Part shown: positions 21,267-30,586 of the stretch, piece by piece
How the letters are laid out: every line of letters starts with the position of its first letter
How positions within the stretch are numbered: position 1 is the stretch's first letter
Source: a virus
Virus record (IMG/VR): IMGVR_UViG_3300020162_001145
Span: 1-34,780 of that record
Strand: one strand, 5' to 3'
Length of the DNA stretch: 34,780 nt
Translations under genes and position numbers: made by a program
Notes under the pieces: generated by a model
The model's input: the letters and a program-made list of their open reading frames with translations, nothing else
The model's database searches: none
What the model was told of the DNA's origin: nothing

Positions 21267-24200
21267 TCACCTCTTAGCAGCAGCGACCAATTGCTTGTAG
21301 CCCCCGCGCTTGATTCCGGCCTCTAGTTGGATTGCCACCCACTCGAATCCCTGTCCGGTATCGCTTGCGCCTTCGGGCTGCGCGACTGTAGCGCGCTCCG
21401 TGATTCGGAGTCGGAATGACTCGATCTTCTGCTCACTCGGAGCAATGCGGACTTGCAGCCGCTGGCCACGCGTCAAGAAGCTCGTGAGTTCCGTGGCGGT
21501 CCATTGGCGGGACTCTTTCCACGCGTCCTCGTAGTTGTAGCCGATTTCGACTTTTAACCATCCCGTATACCACCGGCCGATGAGCAGGATACGCCACAGG
21601 CGCATAAAGCCCTGGAGGCCTCCGGGACGAATCCACGCGGTGGTCAAGACGCTGTTGGCGGTGTCCGCTGCCGTCCACGTTCCAGGCGTCTCGATGTACG
21701 GCAGCCCGTTGGCGCCGAATCGCGCAAAGTCGCCATTCCAAACCGTGGCGCATGACGTCGGAAACGCGGAGTAAGAGTGCCACGTGTTGTGCTTGTAGTT
21801 CCAAACGACCGCGGTGCCGGTGCCCAGCGAATAGCCGTTGGAATCGAGCGTCCACCGCACCTCGGTCTCGCCTGGAACGAGCGTTCCAGACGTCACCACA
21901 AGCCCGCTGGTGGACTCTAGTACGCGCTCGCCAATGGGCGTCAACGCAAGCCCTCGGTCTAAAAGCATGATGCCTCTAGCGCTGTTGAAGCAGACTCCAA
22001 ACGGACCCTCGACAACGCTGGCAGGAGAGTCGGCGCCGACGTCTGACGAGATGAGTCGCGCAGGCTGTAGCGACGACTGCGAACCGTCTGCAAGCCCTGG
22101 GTCACCGAAGAGGACGAAGATGCGGCTTTGCTTGAAAACGATAACCTTGTCATCGAGCGCAGCGATAGCCACGCACGGTCCACCATCGGCCGGAATGGTG
22201 GTCACAAGGTCGGCCGAGAACTCTGGAGCAATGCCCGCAACAAGCGGCTTCGACGGCCACACCTGATAGCGGTTTTCTGCGCTCAGCGCCCATAGCCTGG
22301 ACTGAGTCGAGCACATGTCGAGCAACGCGGGCGCGCGCGACGGTTCAAGCTCTCCGGTGGTCCCGTAGTAGAGCGGCAGACCTAGCGTTTCGATGGGCGC
22401 AGGAGTGGAGAATCCATCTCCGTCGTGCGTCCACACCGAATAGGAAACCAGAGTATCGAAACCGGCCGCATCCCAGCAAATGGCAATGTAGTCAGTACGG
22501 CTGTCCAGTTCCTTCGGCTCACAAGTCCCGAGCAGATAGAGGATGGACGTATCGAACGGATTTCCGGCGTAGACCTCGACCTCTAGCAGCGTCGTGCGGT
22601 CTCCGTTGAGCGCGTTGAAGCGCGGCTTTTCAAGGAAGATGCGCGGAGGGTAGTACGGAGAACCGGCCGAAAAGAGCACCCCTCCGAACTGGCGCCCCGA
22701 ACCATGTTCCTGCTCGACAACCACATCGGCGCTAGGAGGCGAGCGGTGCTTATTGCCGCGGCCGTCTGTCCAGACGTACATCAGGACATAGCGCATGGTC
22801 TTGGGTGCTAGCGGGTTTGATGGGTCTTTGTATCCCAAAGGCCAGACGGTCCCACCGTGGCTAAGCGAAGTGTCCGCACCCTGCATAACCCCGCCAGCCA
22901 ACGGCATCGGAGGCATTAGCTCCGCATGCTGCTGGGAGTCGAGGCAGGTTACTCCGCAGCCGCTGGCGGTTAGGCTAATTCCGTTTGCGGTGGCCGATGT
23001 GAGCGTGCCCGGGACGATGTAGCTGGACCGGACCGCATCAATCTGGAGCTTGTAAATCCCGTCCGTCGAAGCGGAGCGAATGCCGGTCGCTACCGGGACC
23101 ACGTTCCACGCCTGGCGCCCTACGAACGGAGAGCTTGACAGATGCCGCAGGCTGTAGACGGGGACCGGCGTCGAGAAGGTCTCGTCATAGTGGTAGACCG
23201 AGTCGGTCAGGCACGCTGAGCGGTGCCCGAGCGTTAGCTCTGACAAGGCGTTCTGAGCCGGGAACATCGCGCCGACCGTTGCCCCTGGGGCACTCGACCG
23301 AAGCCCGGTGATGGTCTCCGACGTCGTCCCGGTACACAGGCAGACGCATTCCTCTACTCCGGTCGAAGCGTAAAGGTAGGACGCCTTCGCGATTGGTTCG
23401 TAGTTGTGCGTGCCTTCGGACGTCTTGACGTAGCTCGAAGAGATGCGGACGACGTCATAATCCGAGAACAGGACCATGCGCCCATCTTGCTGCTCAACGG
23501 AGATGGTGACGGCCTCGGAGTCGGTGCCGGTAGGGGTGTGCAGACTGGAAAGCGTCGGAGCCGCTGAGTAGTCAGCGGGCATCCTGGCGAGCTTTCCGGC
23601 GTACAGAAACCCCGGCGAGAAAAGCCCCGGCATGACAAGCGAGTTCAGCGGAGCGTTGTAGCTGATGCTCCGGGCATAGAACCCAGTTGCCGTCTGCGTG
23701 GCGACCACGGTGCCAGTCGGACCGATGTCGTTGATGATGGTGTTCCCGTTGTTGGGAAAGCACACCGTGAAATTGCCCGCCGTTGCAGACTCGCAAACGT
23801 CGTGCATGACGCTGCCGATGATGCTGGGATGGTTGTAACTGCCAACCGAGACCGGCGCCGGAAACGTGTAGTTGCCAACCGAGACTTGATAGATGGAGCA
23901 ATAGACTCCGGTGTTGACTCGGTTTGTCCCAACGATGGCAAAGCGTCGAGCGACTCCACCGGACGGGTCAAAGGCGATGAGTCGAGGCCAGTAGTCTAGA
24001 TTCGTTGACACCAGCTTTGTGGGACCCGCGATGGTCGCCAACGTCTCAGCGTCGAAAAACGCATAGAAAAGGCAGGACGCTTCATCGTCGTACCAGACCG
24101 AACAGACAAGCGAACCGGCCACCGCAACATCGCAGAATCGAAGCGAGTTGTTGGTGCGTACCAGCGAGTCAACGAGAACCTTGCTGACGCGTGGCGCTAG

Positions 24201-24506
24201 CTCGTTCGTCTTGCGCCAATTGCTCCGGGTTTCGTCAAGCTGGTAGGTGCCCTCTGCGTGGTGCATCGCCAGCGACCCACCCTGGTCAATCACGCAAACC
24301 GGAGGCGTGCCGGTAGCGGTGGGGAGTCCAGACGTAGCGCCGAGTTGCGCGCCGTTCCGCTTGCCGATGGCTCCATCATGCGCAACCCGCGTGTTGTCGC
24401 TTCCCAAAAGCGAGGGCGCATCAACGAGGAACGGCTCGTTGTGTTGGTCGAGACCGCCTCCGATGCGCACTTCCAACGTCTGCTTTTGGAGACCTTCGTA
24501 GCCCAT
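21267..24506 (-). CDS. Tail nozzle-like protein (tail tubular protein B type)
   Basis: A 1079-residue, beta-rich protein. The start (RIGGGLDQHNEPFLV) and long middle resemble podovirus nozzle proteins that make the tip of the short tail. The stretch SRLWALSAENRYQVWPSKPL, followed by ALDDKVIVFKQSRIFVLFGD and VGADSPASVVEGPFGVCF, is the propeller-like segment I associate with that family. It is longer than T7 gp12 (about 790 residues). Unusually many cysteines are present for a virion protein. It lies between a set of small virion proteins and the ejection block, as expected. P22-like stabilisation or tail-needle-region proteins are the alternative. Confidence 0.75.
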   Translation of the reverse strand: MGYEGLQKQTLEVRIGGGLDQHNEPFLVDAPSLLGSDNTRVAHDGAIGKRNGAQLGATSGLPTATGTPPVCVIDQGGSLAMHHAEGTYQLDETRSNWRKTNELAPRVSKVLVDSLVRTNNSLRFCDVAVAGSLVCSVWYDDEASCLFYAFFDAETLATIAGPTKLVSTNLDYWPRLIAFDPSGGVARRFAIVGTNRVNTGVYCSIYQVSVGNYTFPAPVSVGSYNHPSIIGSVMHDVCESATAGNFTVCFPNNGNTIINDIGPTGTVVATQTATGFYARSISYNAPLNSLVMPGLFSPGFLYAGKLARMPADYSAAPTLSSLHTPTGTDSEAVTISVEQQDGRMVLFSDYDVVRISSSYVKTSEGTHNYEPIAKASYLYASTGVEECVCLCTGTTSETITGLRSSAPGATVGAMFPAQNALSELTLGHRSACLTDSVYHYDETFSTPVPVYSLRHLSSSPFVGRQAWNVVPVATGIRSASTDGIYKLQIDAVRSSYIVPGTLTSATANGISLTASGCGVTCLDSQQHAELMPPMPLAGGVMQGADTSLSHGGTVWPLGYKDPSNPLAPKTMRYVLMYVWTDGRGNKHRSPPSADVVVEQEHGSGRQFGGVLFSAGSPYYPPRIFLEKPRFNALNGDRTTLLEVEVYAGNPFDTSILYLLGTCEPKELDSRTDYIAICWDAAGFDTLVSYSVWTHDGDGFSTPAPIETLGLPLYYGTTGELEPSRAPALLDMCSTQSRLWALSAENRYQVWPSKPLVAGIAPEFSADLVTTIPADGGPCVAIAALDDKVIVFKQSRIFVLFGDPGLADGSQSSLQPARLISSDVGADSPASVVEGPFGVCFNSARGIMLLDRGLALTPIGERVLESTSGLVVTSGTLVPGETEVRWTLDSNGYSLGTGTAVVWNYKHNTWHSYSAFPTSCATVWNGDFARFGANGLPYIETPGTWTAADTANSVLTTAWIRPGGLQGFMRLWRILLIGRWYTGWLKVEIGYNYEDAWKESRQWTATELTSFLTRGQRLQVRIAPSEQKIESFRLRITERATVAQPEGASDTGQGFEWVAIQLEAGIKRGGYKQLVAAAKR

Positions 24507-24514
24507 CGAGACTC

Positions 24515-25609
24515 CTACGCAGCGAGATAGAGACCGCGGACGAACGTCGAGCTTCCAACGTCGGGCGCAAGCAACTGCACATCATACCAGCCAGCAGCCA
24601 GGAACACAGGCGCCGACAGAGGCACATCTGCGAACGCAGCAGCCCCAAACGTCGTGGAGAAACTCGCCACGGCAGAGCCACCCACCGGGACGATGTCCAG
24701 TTGCACCGAATACGCGCCATTGGCGCCGAGGTAGGCCCTAGAGGCTACCGAAACGGCGCGTCCGGCTGGCAGGTAGAACGAGCCCACGGTCTGGACGTAG
24801 CTGTAGGACGTGGACGCGCTGAGAATCATCCGAATAGGCGCCGAGTCGGAGGCCGTGGCGACGTAGTCCCAAACGGTCTGCTTGGTTGCTAGGTCCGTCG
24901 AGCGCTGAGCGATTCGGATAGCCGCTGCCGCTGCGCTCGAGGTCCCCGCAGCCGTCCCGACGATGCCGACCGTTCCAAGCCCGATGCCGAATGCGGTAGC
25001 AGCCGAGGTACCGCTCGACGTCGCCACCGCGGAGAGCACCGCGGTAAACGACCCGACCGCGGAGGCCGTCGAGGTACCGTCAGCGACCGCAACCGCTGGC
25101 GAGACCGTAATGGCTGCGCCGGTTGCCGCTGCCGTCGATGTGCCCGCGCTGGCGCCCTCTACGGCAGCCGTAGCGGCCGAGACCGCGCTAGCGGTGGCGC
25201 TGCCTGCGCTGGAGCCGTCAGACGCTGCCGTGGAGCTCCCATAGGCTGCCGCGGTGGATGTGCCGTCAGACGTCGCGACGGCTGAAACGGTGGTCCCGGT
25301 GGTCGATCCAACCGCGGAAGCAGTCGAGGTGCCTGCGCTCGACGCTACGGCAGCGGCTACGGCTGCGCCGGTCCCGGAGGCGGTAGCGATTCCTGCAGCG
25401 CTGGCGACTGACGCAGCGGTGGCGGTGGCGGTGGCTGCAGCGGTGGCAGTTCCAGCGCTCGACGCCACCGCAGCAGCGCCGAGGTGGATGCTCAGCGCTA
25501 CCGGCTTGGAAGCGCTCCCGGCGTTCTTTCCGACCAGGTTGACGGTCGGCCGAACGCGCCTGAAAGAGCGCTTGCGAGTGACTACCGGAAAGCGTCTGAG
25601 GTAGCCCAA
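24515..25609 (-). CDS. Structural protein with degenerate Ala/Ser/Gly/Thr repeats, 364 residues
   Basis: After a basic N-terminus (LRRFPVVTRKRSFRRVRP), residues about 40-230 consist of roughly ten degenerate repeats of 17-24 residues built on AGTSTASAVG-like cores. A non-repetitive C-terminal domain (about 235-364, beta-rich, ending VRGLYLAA) follows. Such repeats suggest an extended virion fibre or decoration protein. The frame has only a TTG start at 25609, four bases past the previous stop, with no strong ribosome-binding site; the start is therefore uncertain. It sits between a virion protein and the nozzle. Confidence 0.65.
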   Translation of the reverse strand: MGYLRRFPVVTRKRSFRRVRPTVNLVGKNAGSASKPVALSIHLGAAAVASSAGTATAAATATATAASVASAAGIATASGTGAAVAAAVASSAGTSTASAVGSTTGTTVSAVATSDGTSTAAAYGSSTAASDGSSAGSATASAVSAATAAVEGASAGTSTAAATGAAITVSPAVAVADGTSTASAVGSFTAVLSAVATSSGTSAATAFGIGLGTVGIVGTAAGTSSAAAAAIRIAQRSTDLATKQTVWDYVATASDSAPIRMILSASTSYSYVQTVGSFYLPAGRAVSVASRAYLGANGAYSVQLDIVPVGGSAVASFSTTFGAAAFADVPLSAPVFLAAGWYDVQLLAPDVGSSTFVRGLYLAA

Positions 25610-25613
25610 CGCG

Positions 25614-26426
25614 TCACCCGTTGATGACGGTTGCCACTACTTCAGGAACGCCGGACGACGTCGAATCGGCCTCGACAACGACCCAAAAAGCGGAAGTGTC
25701 GAAAACGACCGGAAGGCCAGTAGCGTCGAACGCGTCCACCCCGCCGTCATTGGCAATCTTGGCCCGGTTGCTCCAAAGCCGCCGAGCAACAACCACATTA
25801 ACGCTGCCGGTAGCCGCAGCCGTGCCGCCGACGATGACGGATTCGATTTTCTGCACGCCAGAGTCACCAGCCTGCAACGGCATCGGGAGAAGGCGCCGAG
25901 TGGTGAAACCGGACAGGGACGCGCTAGCGCCGGTCGTGCGGCCGGTGGTCCCGGATTCGTTGGTATAGGTTATAGTGATTGTCACGGCCGTAGCCGGAAC
26001 CACCACGTTAATTTCAAGGAAAAGCTCCGTATTGGTGTAGTCCGTTCCTCCGGGCATCCTGCCAGAATAGGACGGCTGAGACGCTAGGGTGGTCGTCCCG
26101 GTCGGCGTCAACGCGTGCGAACCGGAGTGAAACACTCGGTCATAAAGCGTGATGCGACCCGCCACCGAGGAGCCAAAATCAACCGCCTGTAGGTAGCCGG
26201 TAGCGCCACCGCCGAACGCGTTGAGCAGCGGGAATCCCGCGGTTGCATCGGTAGGCACTAGTCCGTTGGCGGTGTTACCAACGGTCAGAGAACCGGCGCC
26301 GGGATACCCCGCAAGGTCAAGCGTAGTAAACGGCAGACCGGTAATGGTGGTCGCGGTGGCCGTCTTGATGATGCGGACTTGCTGCTTCGCAGATGCGATG
26401 AGTCCGTCAAGCGTAGTGATGGCCAC
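25614..26426 (-). CDS. Beta-rich virion protein, 270 residues
   Basis: It opens AITTLDGLIASAKQQVRI, a start I have seen in neck- and tail-region structural proteins of other phages. The rest is Thr/Gly/Val-rich beta (YTNESGTTGRTTGASASLSG). The GTG at 26426 lies two bases past the previous stop. Probably a tail or head surface component; the exact role is unknown. Confidence 0.65.
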   Translation of the reverse strand: MAITTLDGLIASAKQQVRIIKTATATTITGLPFTTLDLAGYPGAGSLTVGNTANGLVPTDATAGFPLLNAFGGGATGYLQAVDFGSSVAGRITLYDRVFHSGSHALTPTGTTTLASQPSYSGRMPGGTDYTNTELFLEINVVVPATAVTITITYTNESGTTGRTTGASASLSGFTTRRLLPMPLQAGDSGVQKIESVIVGGTAAATGSVNVVVARRLWSNRAKIANDGGVDAFDATGLPVVFDTSAFWVVVEADSTSSGVPEVVATVING

Positions 26427-26428
26427 GC

Positions 26429-26863
26429 TCAGTCCTCGGTGATGGTGCTAGCGGTCGTGAGCCGAGCCGTTACGCCAGAGGCAACGGCAATATTCGGGGT
26501 GACCGCACCCTTGTAGAGCAGCTTCCCAGCGCCGGTCGAAGACGTGCCCACGCCAAAATGCGTGATGGTATTCGTTCCACCGGTACACGCTGGGAAGTCG
26601 ATGCTGGCAGTAGGAACAACCGCATTTGCTGCGACCGTCCACGCTGCGCCCCGCGCAACCGCCACGCGAGCATAGCCGGTGAAAGTGGCCTCTGAGGTAG
26701 TCTGAGTGCCAGCCTCTCCGGGGTCAGCCGTATGCAGCGAAACGTAGAGCGAACCCGCGGTGGTCGAACCACGCAGCCCCGTAGCGTCTCCGATGAGGCT
26801 TGCGTCGGTGTTGTTGAACACCAGCAGCAGCAAGTCATTTTCCCACGTATTGGTCTTCGACAT
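26429..26863 (-). CDS. Beta-rich virion protein, 144 residues
   Basis: The stretch SLYVSLHTADPGEAGTQ, followed by FTGYARVAVARG and ITHFGVGTSSTGAGKLLYKG, is a common set of signatures in a phage tail-fibre-associated or hypothetical structural family. It is likely an all-beta domain on the virion. The ATG is at 26863. It lies between the adaptor pair and the 270-residue virion protein. Confidence 0.7.
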   Translation of the reverse strand: MSKTNTWENDLLLLVFNNTDASLIGDATGLRGSTTAGSLYVSLHTADPGEAGTQTTSEATFTGYARVAVARGAAWTVAANAVVPTASIDFPACTGGTNTITHFGVGTSSTGAGKLLYKGAVTPNIAVASGVTARLTTASTITED

Positions 26864-26887
26864 ATCGACTCCGGACTCCCCTACAGA

Positions 26888-27112
26888 CTACGGCCCAAGC
26901 CCGCTAGATGCTAGACGGGCAGCGATTCTATCAAGCGCTTCCTGCAACGTCTTAGGCGGTCCCGCAGCGGGGTCCCAACTCGCAACCGCTCCGGGCGCAT
27001 AACCCTCGACATCGGTGGCGAGTCGCTGTAGCTGGCGCTGAACGGAGCCCCATTGATGCTGTGAGGCTGCGTCCTGCGCGGCAGGCTGCTCGAGTTGGTA
27101 GCGGCGAGTCAC
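26888..27112 (-). CDS. Hypothetical 74-residue protein after the adaptor
   Basis: Gln/Ala-rich N-terminal half (YQLEQPAAQDAASQHQW) and a C-terminal helix (TLQEALDRIAARLASSG). I start at GTG 27112 because it overlaps the adaptor stop as GTGA; a longer frame starting at GTG 27127 is possible. It is probably a small neck or assembly protein, but no family is recognised. Confidence 0.6.
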   Translation of the reverse strand: MTRRYQLEQPAAQDAASQHQWGSVQRQLQRLATDVEGYAPGAVASWDPAAGPPKTLQEALDRIAARLASSGLGP

Positions 27113-27795
27113 TCCCAAAGCCCCCACGGCGCCCAGCGCGAGCGCTCGACGTCCTGAACTCGGTCCGTGTCCGCAAGGTCCTTGGAGGCTGCCTGCTCCA
27201 TGATTTCTCGGCGCAGCGTTTCACGCTCAGCGGCAAACACGCTGGCGTCACCCTCTTCCTTGGTGATGCACTTGATAACGCAATCCAAGACGACAAACTC
27301 TTCCCAGCCGTTGCGGCCGTCGAATTTGTCCGAGCCGAGGGTCATCTCAGGAGAGGCAGGGATGTACCAGACATCGACGCTATACACGCCATCCGGGACC
27401 GGCAGAAACGAGATTTGGTCCGCAGCCATGAGCCGGTAATACACCGGCCGCGCGGTAGTCCAGCCTCGGACGGGGTCCAGCAGCGAAGCGCGGTCCCTGG
27501 TGCTCCAGCGTCGGAGGTCTGAACGCCTGCCGCTGATGTCGGTGATGGGCGGGATGGATGCCAGTCTCCAGAACGTGGCGGGCATAGAGTAGGACTCGGT
27601 CCCCGCTGCCGTCGTGATGGTCGTCTTGACGGCGTAGTCACCCTCGCAACGCTGGGAAATCTCGCCATACAGCCGAGCGGTGCTCTGGTTGAGCATTCTC
27701 GTGATTTCGGCGTCGGTGATGTGCGTCGAGTTCTCGATGTCGGCCCGCTGGCGCACCTCTAGGATAAGCTCTGTCAAGGTGCGCTGGCGTGCCAT
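27109..27795 (-). CDS. Head-tail adaptor (gatekeeper / tail tubular protein A type)
   Basis: A 228-residue protein, helical at both ends with a beta core. ITRMLNQSTARLYGEI and YSMPATFWRLASIPP, then VDVWYIPASPEMTL and FVVLDCVIKCITKEEGD, match the pattern of podovirus adaptor proteins that bind below the portal and join it to the nozzle. Position after the capsid cluster and before the nozzle agrees. The ATG is at 27795, three bases past the previous stop. Confidence 0.75.
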   Translation of the reverse strand: MARQRTLTELILEVRQRADIENSTHITDAEITRMLNQSTARLYGEISQRCEGDYAVKTTITTAAGTESYSMPATFWRLASIPPITDISGRRSDLRRWSTRDRASLLDPVRGWTTARPVYYRLMAADQISFLPVPDGVYSVDVWYIPASPEMTLGSDKFDGRNGWEEFVVLDCVIKCITKEEGDASVFAAERETLRREIMEQAASKDLADTDRVQDVERSRWAPWGLWE

Positions 27796-27798
27796 TGG

Positions 27799-28056
27799 TC
27801 AGTCCTCTTCCTCGTGCATGGAATAGCACGCCGAGAAGGCGGCTTGCAGGGCTTCAGCCACCGCAGGCTTGTCCTTCTTAGCGATGGCGTCAATCAACTC
27901 CGACGCAGCAGCGCTGAGCGCCTCTGCACCGAGGTCTTCGCCCTCGTCCTCTGATTCCGCCTCGCCACCCATTCGGCCCATCCCCCGGCCGCTTCCGGCC
28001 GGGGTGATGATTCCGAGGATAGCCCTAGCGGCTTCGCCGGGGCTGCGCTTCATCAT
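27799..28056 (-). CDS. Small acidic head-region protein, 85 residues
   Basis: A Gly/Met-rich, acidic protein (EAESEDEGEDLGAEAL) followed by a helical C-terminus (SELIDAIAKKDKPAVAEALQ). I know such proteins as the small open frame between capsid and adaptor in many phages; its role is not established. It starts at ATG 28056 in an ATGA overlap with the gene before it. Confidence 0.6.
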   Translation of the reverse strand: MMKRSPGEAARAILGIITPAGSGRGMGRMGGEAESEDEGEDLGAEALSAAASELIDAIAKKDKPAVAEALQAAFSACYSMHEEED

Positions 28057-28436
28057 CCGCCACCCTTGCGCGCAAGCGCGGAGTTGCGGAGATGGATGGT
28101 GACGTAAAGCCGCTGTCCGGTGAGCGCGTTTGCAGCCGCTCCAGCCGTAAGGAACTGAAACTGAAACGTATTTCCGGAGGCGAAGTCCGACGAGAGTTGG
28201 ATAGCGCTATTCGCTGCCGTTCCGGCGTTAAAAAGCGTGGCGTCCACTCCGAGGAGCGCACCGTACTTGTCATCCAACGCCACGGTGTAGAGGCCAGTCC
28301 CGGCAGGCTTGGTCACGGTAAAACCGTTGGCCGAGACCGACGAGACGGCGCCCGAGGCTCCGAAGGTGACAGCCCCGTACAGGACTTTCACTTCGGAGTC
28401 TAGACTCTGCATCTCCTTAAAAAGTCGATTTGCCAT
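28053..28436 (-). CDS. Candidate head decoration or minor capsid protein, 127 residues
   Basis: ANRLFKEMQSLDSEVKVLYG opens a short helix, followed by a beta-rich body (GFTVTKPAGTGLYTVALDDK, then LYVTIHLRNSALA). It lies directly after the major capsid gene, where decoration proteins are common. I start at ATG 28436; the longer frame continues into the capsid gap without signals. It ends in an ATGA overlap. Confidence 0.6.
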   Translation of the reverse strand: MANRLFKEMQSLDSEVKVLYGAVTFGASGAVSSVSANGFTVTKPAGTGLYTVALDDKYGALLGVDATLFNAGTAANSAIQLSSDFASGNTFQFQFLTAGAAANALTGQRLYVTIHLRNSALARKGGG

Positions 28437-28447
28437 GATTGCGCCTA

Positions 28448-29662
28448 TCAGATGACGAATCGGCCGTTGTGGCCGGGGGCGAAGCAACCAAGCTGCGGAC
28501 GCGAGACCACGCGAATTTCGACGCCGTCCTGATCGTACTGACGCAGGTAGGGCATACCGTCGTCATCGAGCAGTCGGACGAGGTCGCCCATCGAGTAGAG
28601 CTTCCAAGTGTCCATCGAAAGCGTCCACATCACATTGGACTGAGCGTCCGGGTCAGCGACGATGTCCACGTCGCCAGCAGGCCCCATGACCTTAAGTGCG
28701 CGGAAGCCGATTTCGCCCTCGTAGGCGCTGCGCTCCGAATAGACGACCTTGGAGCCCATGAGCTTCGCGAGGTTCATCCAATTGTTGGAGCTGAGCACGA
28801 TCACGTCAGGCGTTCCGCCCTCGTCCGAGACGATTCGGAGAGCTTCCTGAACGCCCTCATCAAGCGGAAGTGACGAAAGGTCCGCACGCTGACCGCCGAG
28901 ACGGGTCGCATCCACCGAGCGGTCAACGCCAAAGAAAGCCGTCGCGCCCGGAGCACTCGAGGGAATCCACGCGTCGAGACCCGACATCATAAGCCCGAAG
29001 TCGCCCTGGACAAAGACATAGTCCGAGGTAACCGCGGCAGCGATTCCGGCCGTGACGTTGGTGGTAAAAGTAACGACGCCAGTCGCACGGTTGACAGCCG
29101 AAACCGTCAGCGTGCCAGCGCGAACCGCGCCCGAGGTGCCGTCAGTCGCGCTGAACTGCACAACCTGCTGGACCTCGAAATAGCGCACATCGCGCACGTT
29201 GGTGAGCGTGATCGTATTGGTCGAGATGGCCGAAACCTGACCAATCGCTCCACCGCTATTCCGGAAGACGTTGTGCGTCAATCGGCGGCCAACCTGACGC
29301 ATGATTCCGTCCATCTGCGACTTCACGCCACGGACGAAGCTGCCACGGTCGTTCTTCGACTTGTCGATAGCGCGGCCCGTGATCGTGGCCACGCCATACT
29401 GATCGACCGTATCCAACTTGAAGGCGCTGTACTTCGAGCCGCTGGAGTTGGTCCGGGCGGTGCCGAAAGCGGCAGAGGTGCCCTGCGGGTCACTCCACAG
29501 AATCGGGCACTTGATGGTGTCGCCATAAGCCTCATCGGTGCTCTTCGGCACCATCGCGAGGAAAGGCGACTTGGCATACAGCACATCCTTGGGGACCCCC
29601 GTGGGGTAAAGCTCCTTGAGGACGGCAATCAAATCAGCGGAAATTGCACCAAAGGCGGCCAT
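28448..29662 (-). CDS. Major capsid protein (HK97 fold)
   Basis: A 404-residue shell protein. The N-terminal arm (LKELYPTGVPKDVLYAKSPF) is followed by GDTIKCPILW, then a long helix with NDRGSFVRGVKSQMDGIMRQ and RRLTHNVFRNSGG, typical of the HK97-fold spine. The C-terminal part (ADPDAQSNVMWTLSMDTWKL, then RVVSRPQLGCFAPGHNG) fits the late strands of the family. The scaffold gene is directly upstream and the decoration candidate downstream. There is no sign of a fused protease or delta domain. Confidence 0.88.
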   Translation of the reverse strand: MAAFGAISADLIAVLKELYPTGVPKDVLYAKSPFLAMVPKSTDEAYGDTIKCPILWSDPQGTSAAFGTARTNSSGSKYSAFKLDTVDQYGVATITGRAIDKSKNDRGSFVRGVKSQMDGIMRQVGRRLTHNVFRNSGGAIGQVSAISTNTITLTNVRDVRYFEVQQVVQFSATDGTSGAVRAGTLTVSAVNRATGVVTFTTNVTAGIAAAVTSDYVFVQGDFGLMMSGLDAWIPSSAPGATAFFGVDRSVDATRLGGQRADLSSLPLDEGVQEALRIVSDEGGTPDVIVLSSNNWMNLAKLMGSKVVYSERSAYEGEIGFRALKVMGPAGDVDIVADPDAQSNVMWTLSMDTWKLYSMGDLVRLLDDDGMPYLRQYDQDGVEIRVVSRPQLGCFAPGHNGRFVI

Positions 29663-29677
29663 GACTGAGACTCCTAA

Positions 29678-30586
29678 TCAGCGGGACATTGCATCAATAG
29701 CGCGTCGAATCCGGTCCTTTTCCTGCTGCTCACGCTCTACCGCGTTGCGCGGAGTAGAGGGCGTGGCGAGCTTCGACCGTTCCGACGTGGATGCGTTGGT
29801 TAGACGTCGAGGACCGTCCTTGACGCCATTCTGTCCCGCTGAGTCTCTGGGACGCGTTGCAGTTGCCGTTGTCTTATCTTGCGCATTGTTCTGCGCGGTA
29901 GTCTGAGAGTCAATAGCAGGCTTGATGCGCCCGTATCGGCGCTCCGTCTGCTGGCGCAGATAGGACTCGAAAGCTTGGACGGCCTGCAGATACGTCATCT
30001 GCGGGTTTTGCTCGACCATCGCCTTGACGGTCTCGTGAACGAACGAGGGGTCATCCTCCAGTTCGCCAGCGACCAAGGGCGCAGCGCTCGAGGGGTCCTG
30101 CGCCACCGAGGCGAACGTGGACAAGCGCTCATCCCAAGCGGACTTTAGAGAGGCTTCCTGCGCCTGCTTCTCCCGCTCCGAAAGCTGCGCCTTCAACTCG
30201 CCAAGCTCGCGCTTGACCTCTTCGGCAGGGTCAACGCGACCACCCGTGAGCTTCCAGCGCGTCAAGTCATCGTAGCTAATGCCGTTGGCCTCTAGAAGCG
30301 CCTCGCGGGCCTTCCAGTCGCCTGCCTTGGCGCGGGCTTGAAGCTCCCGGTCAGCAGCCACGGAGCGCAGCGTCTCTTCGGCCTCGCGCGACTTGGCCTC
30401 GGCTGCTTTGACCTGCGCCCTGGTTCTCTGCTCCGTCGCCTTGATGCGGGCCAGCAACTTGGCCGAAACCCGCTCCTCTGTAGCCTCTGCGGTGGCCTCT
30501 ACGGGCTCCGTGGAGGCTGCTACGGGCTCCGGGGTAGCCTCTGCTGCGGGGCTCGTGTTCTCTGCGCTCGTGTTCTCTGCGCTCAT
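29678..30586 (-). CDS. Scaffolding protein
   Basis: A 302-residue, highly charged helical protein that probably guides procapsid assembly and is later removed. The first 40 residues are Glu/Ala/Pro/Thr-rich and disordered, with a perfect SAENT repeat. Residues about 43-160 form coiled coil (LLARIKATEQRTRAQVKAAE, then EVKRELGELKAQLSEREKQA), and the basic C-terminus (EREQQEKDRIRRAIDAMSR) is the usual capsid-binding end. It lies between portal and capsid. No protease domain is seen. The ATG at 30586 overlaps the portal stop as ATGA. Confidence 0.85.
   Translation of the reverse strand: MSAENTSAENTSPAAEATPEPVAASTEPVEATAEATEERVSAKLLARIKATEQRTRAQVKAAEAKSREAEETLRSVAADRELQARAKAGDWKAREALLEANGISYDDLTRWKLTGGRVDPAEEVKRELGELKAQLSEREKQAQEASLKSAWDERLSTFASVAQDPSSAAPLVAGELEDDPSFVHETVKAMVEQNPQMTYLQAVQAFESYLRQQTERRYGRIKPAIDSQTTAQNNAQDKTTATATRPRDSAGQNGVKDGPRRLTNASTSERSKLATPSTPRNAVEREQQEKDRIRRAIDAMSR
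30551..30580. repeat. 15-bp perfect tandem repeat in the scaffold gene start
   Basis: GCTCGTGTTCTCTGC occurs twice in tandem (30551-30565 and 30566-30580) and a third partial copy follows at the start codon. It encodes the SAENT SAENT repeat in the disordered N-terminus of the scaffold. It is probably a recent slippage event, tolerated because this part is not folded. Confidence 0.9.

Noticed and set aside
24880-25480. Repeat array as CRISPR or minisatellite
   Set aside because: Repeats are degenerate at DNA level, follow the reading frame and have no constant spacers. They are protein repeats.
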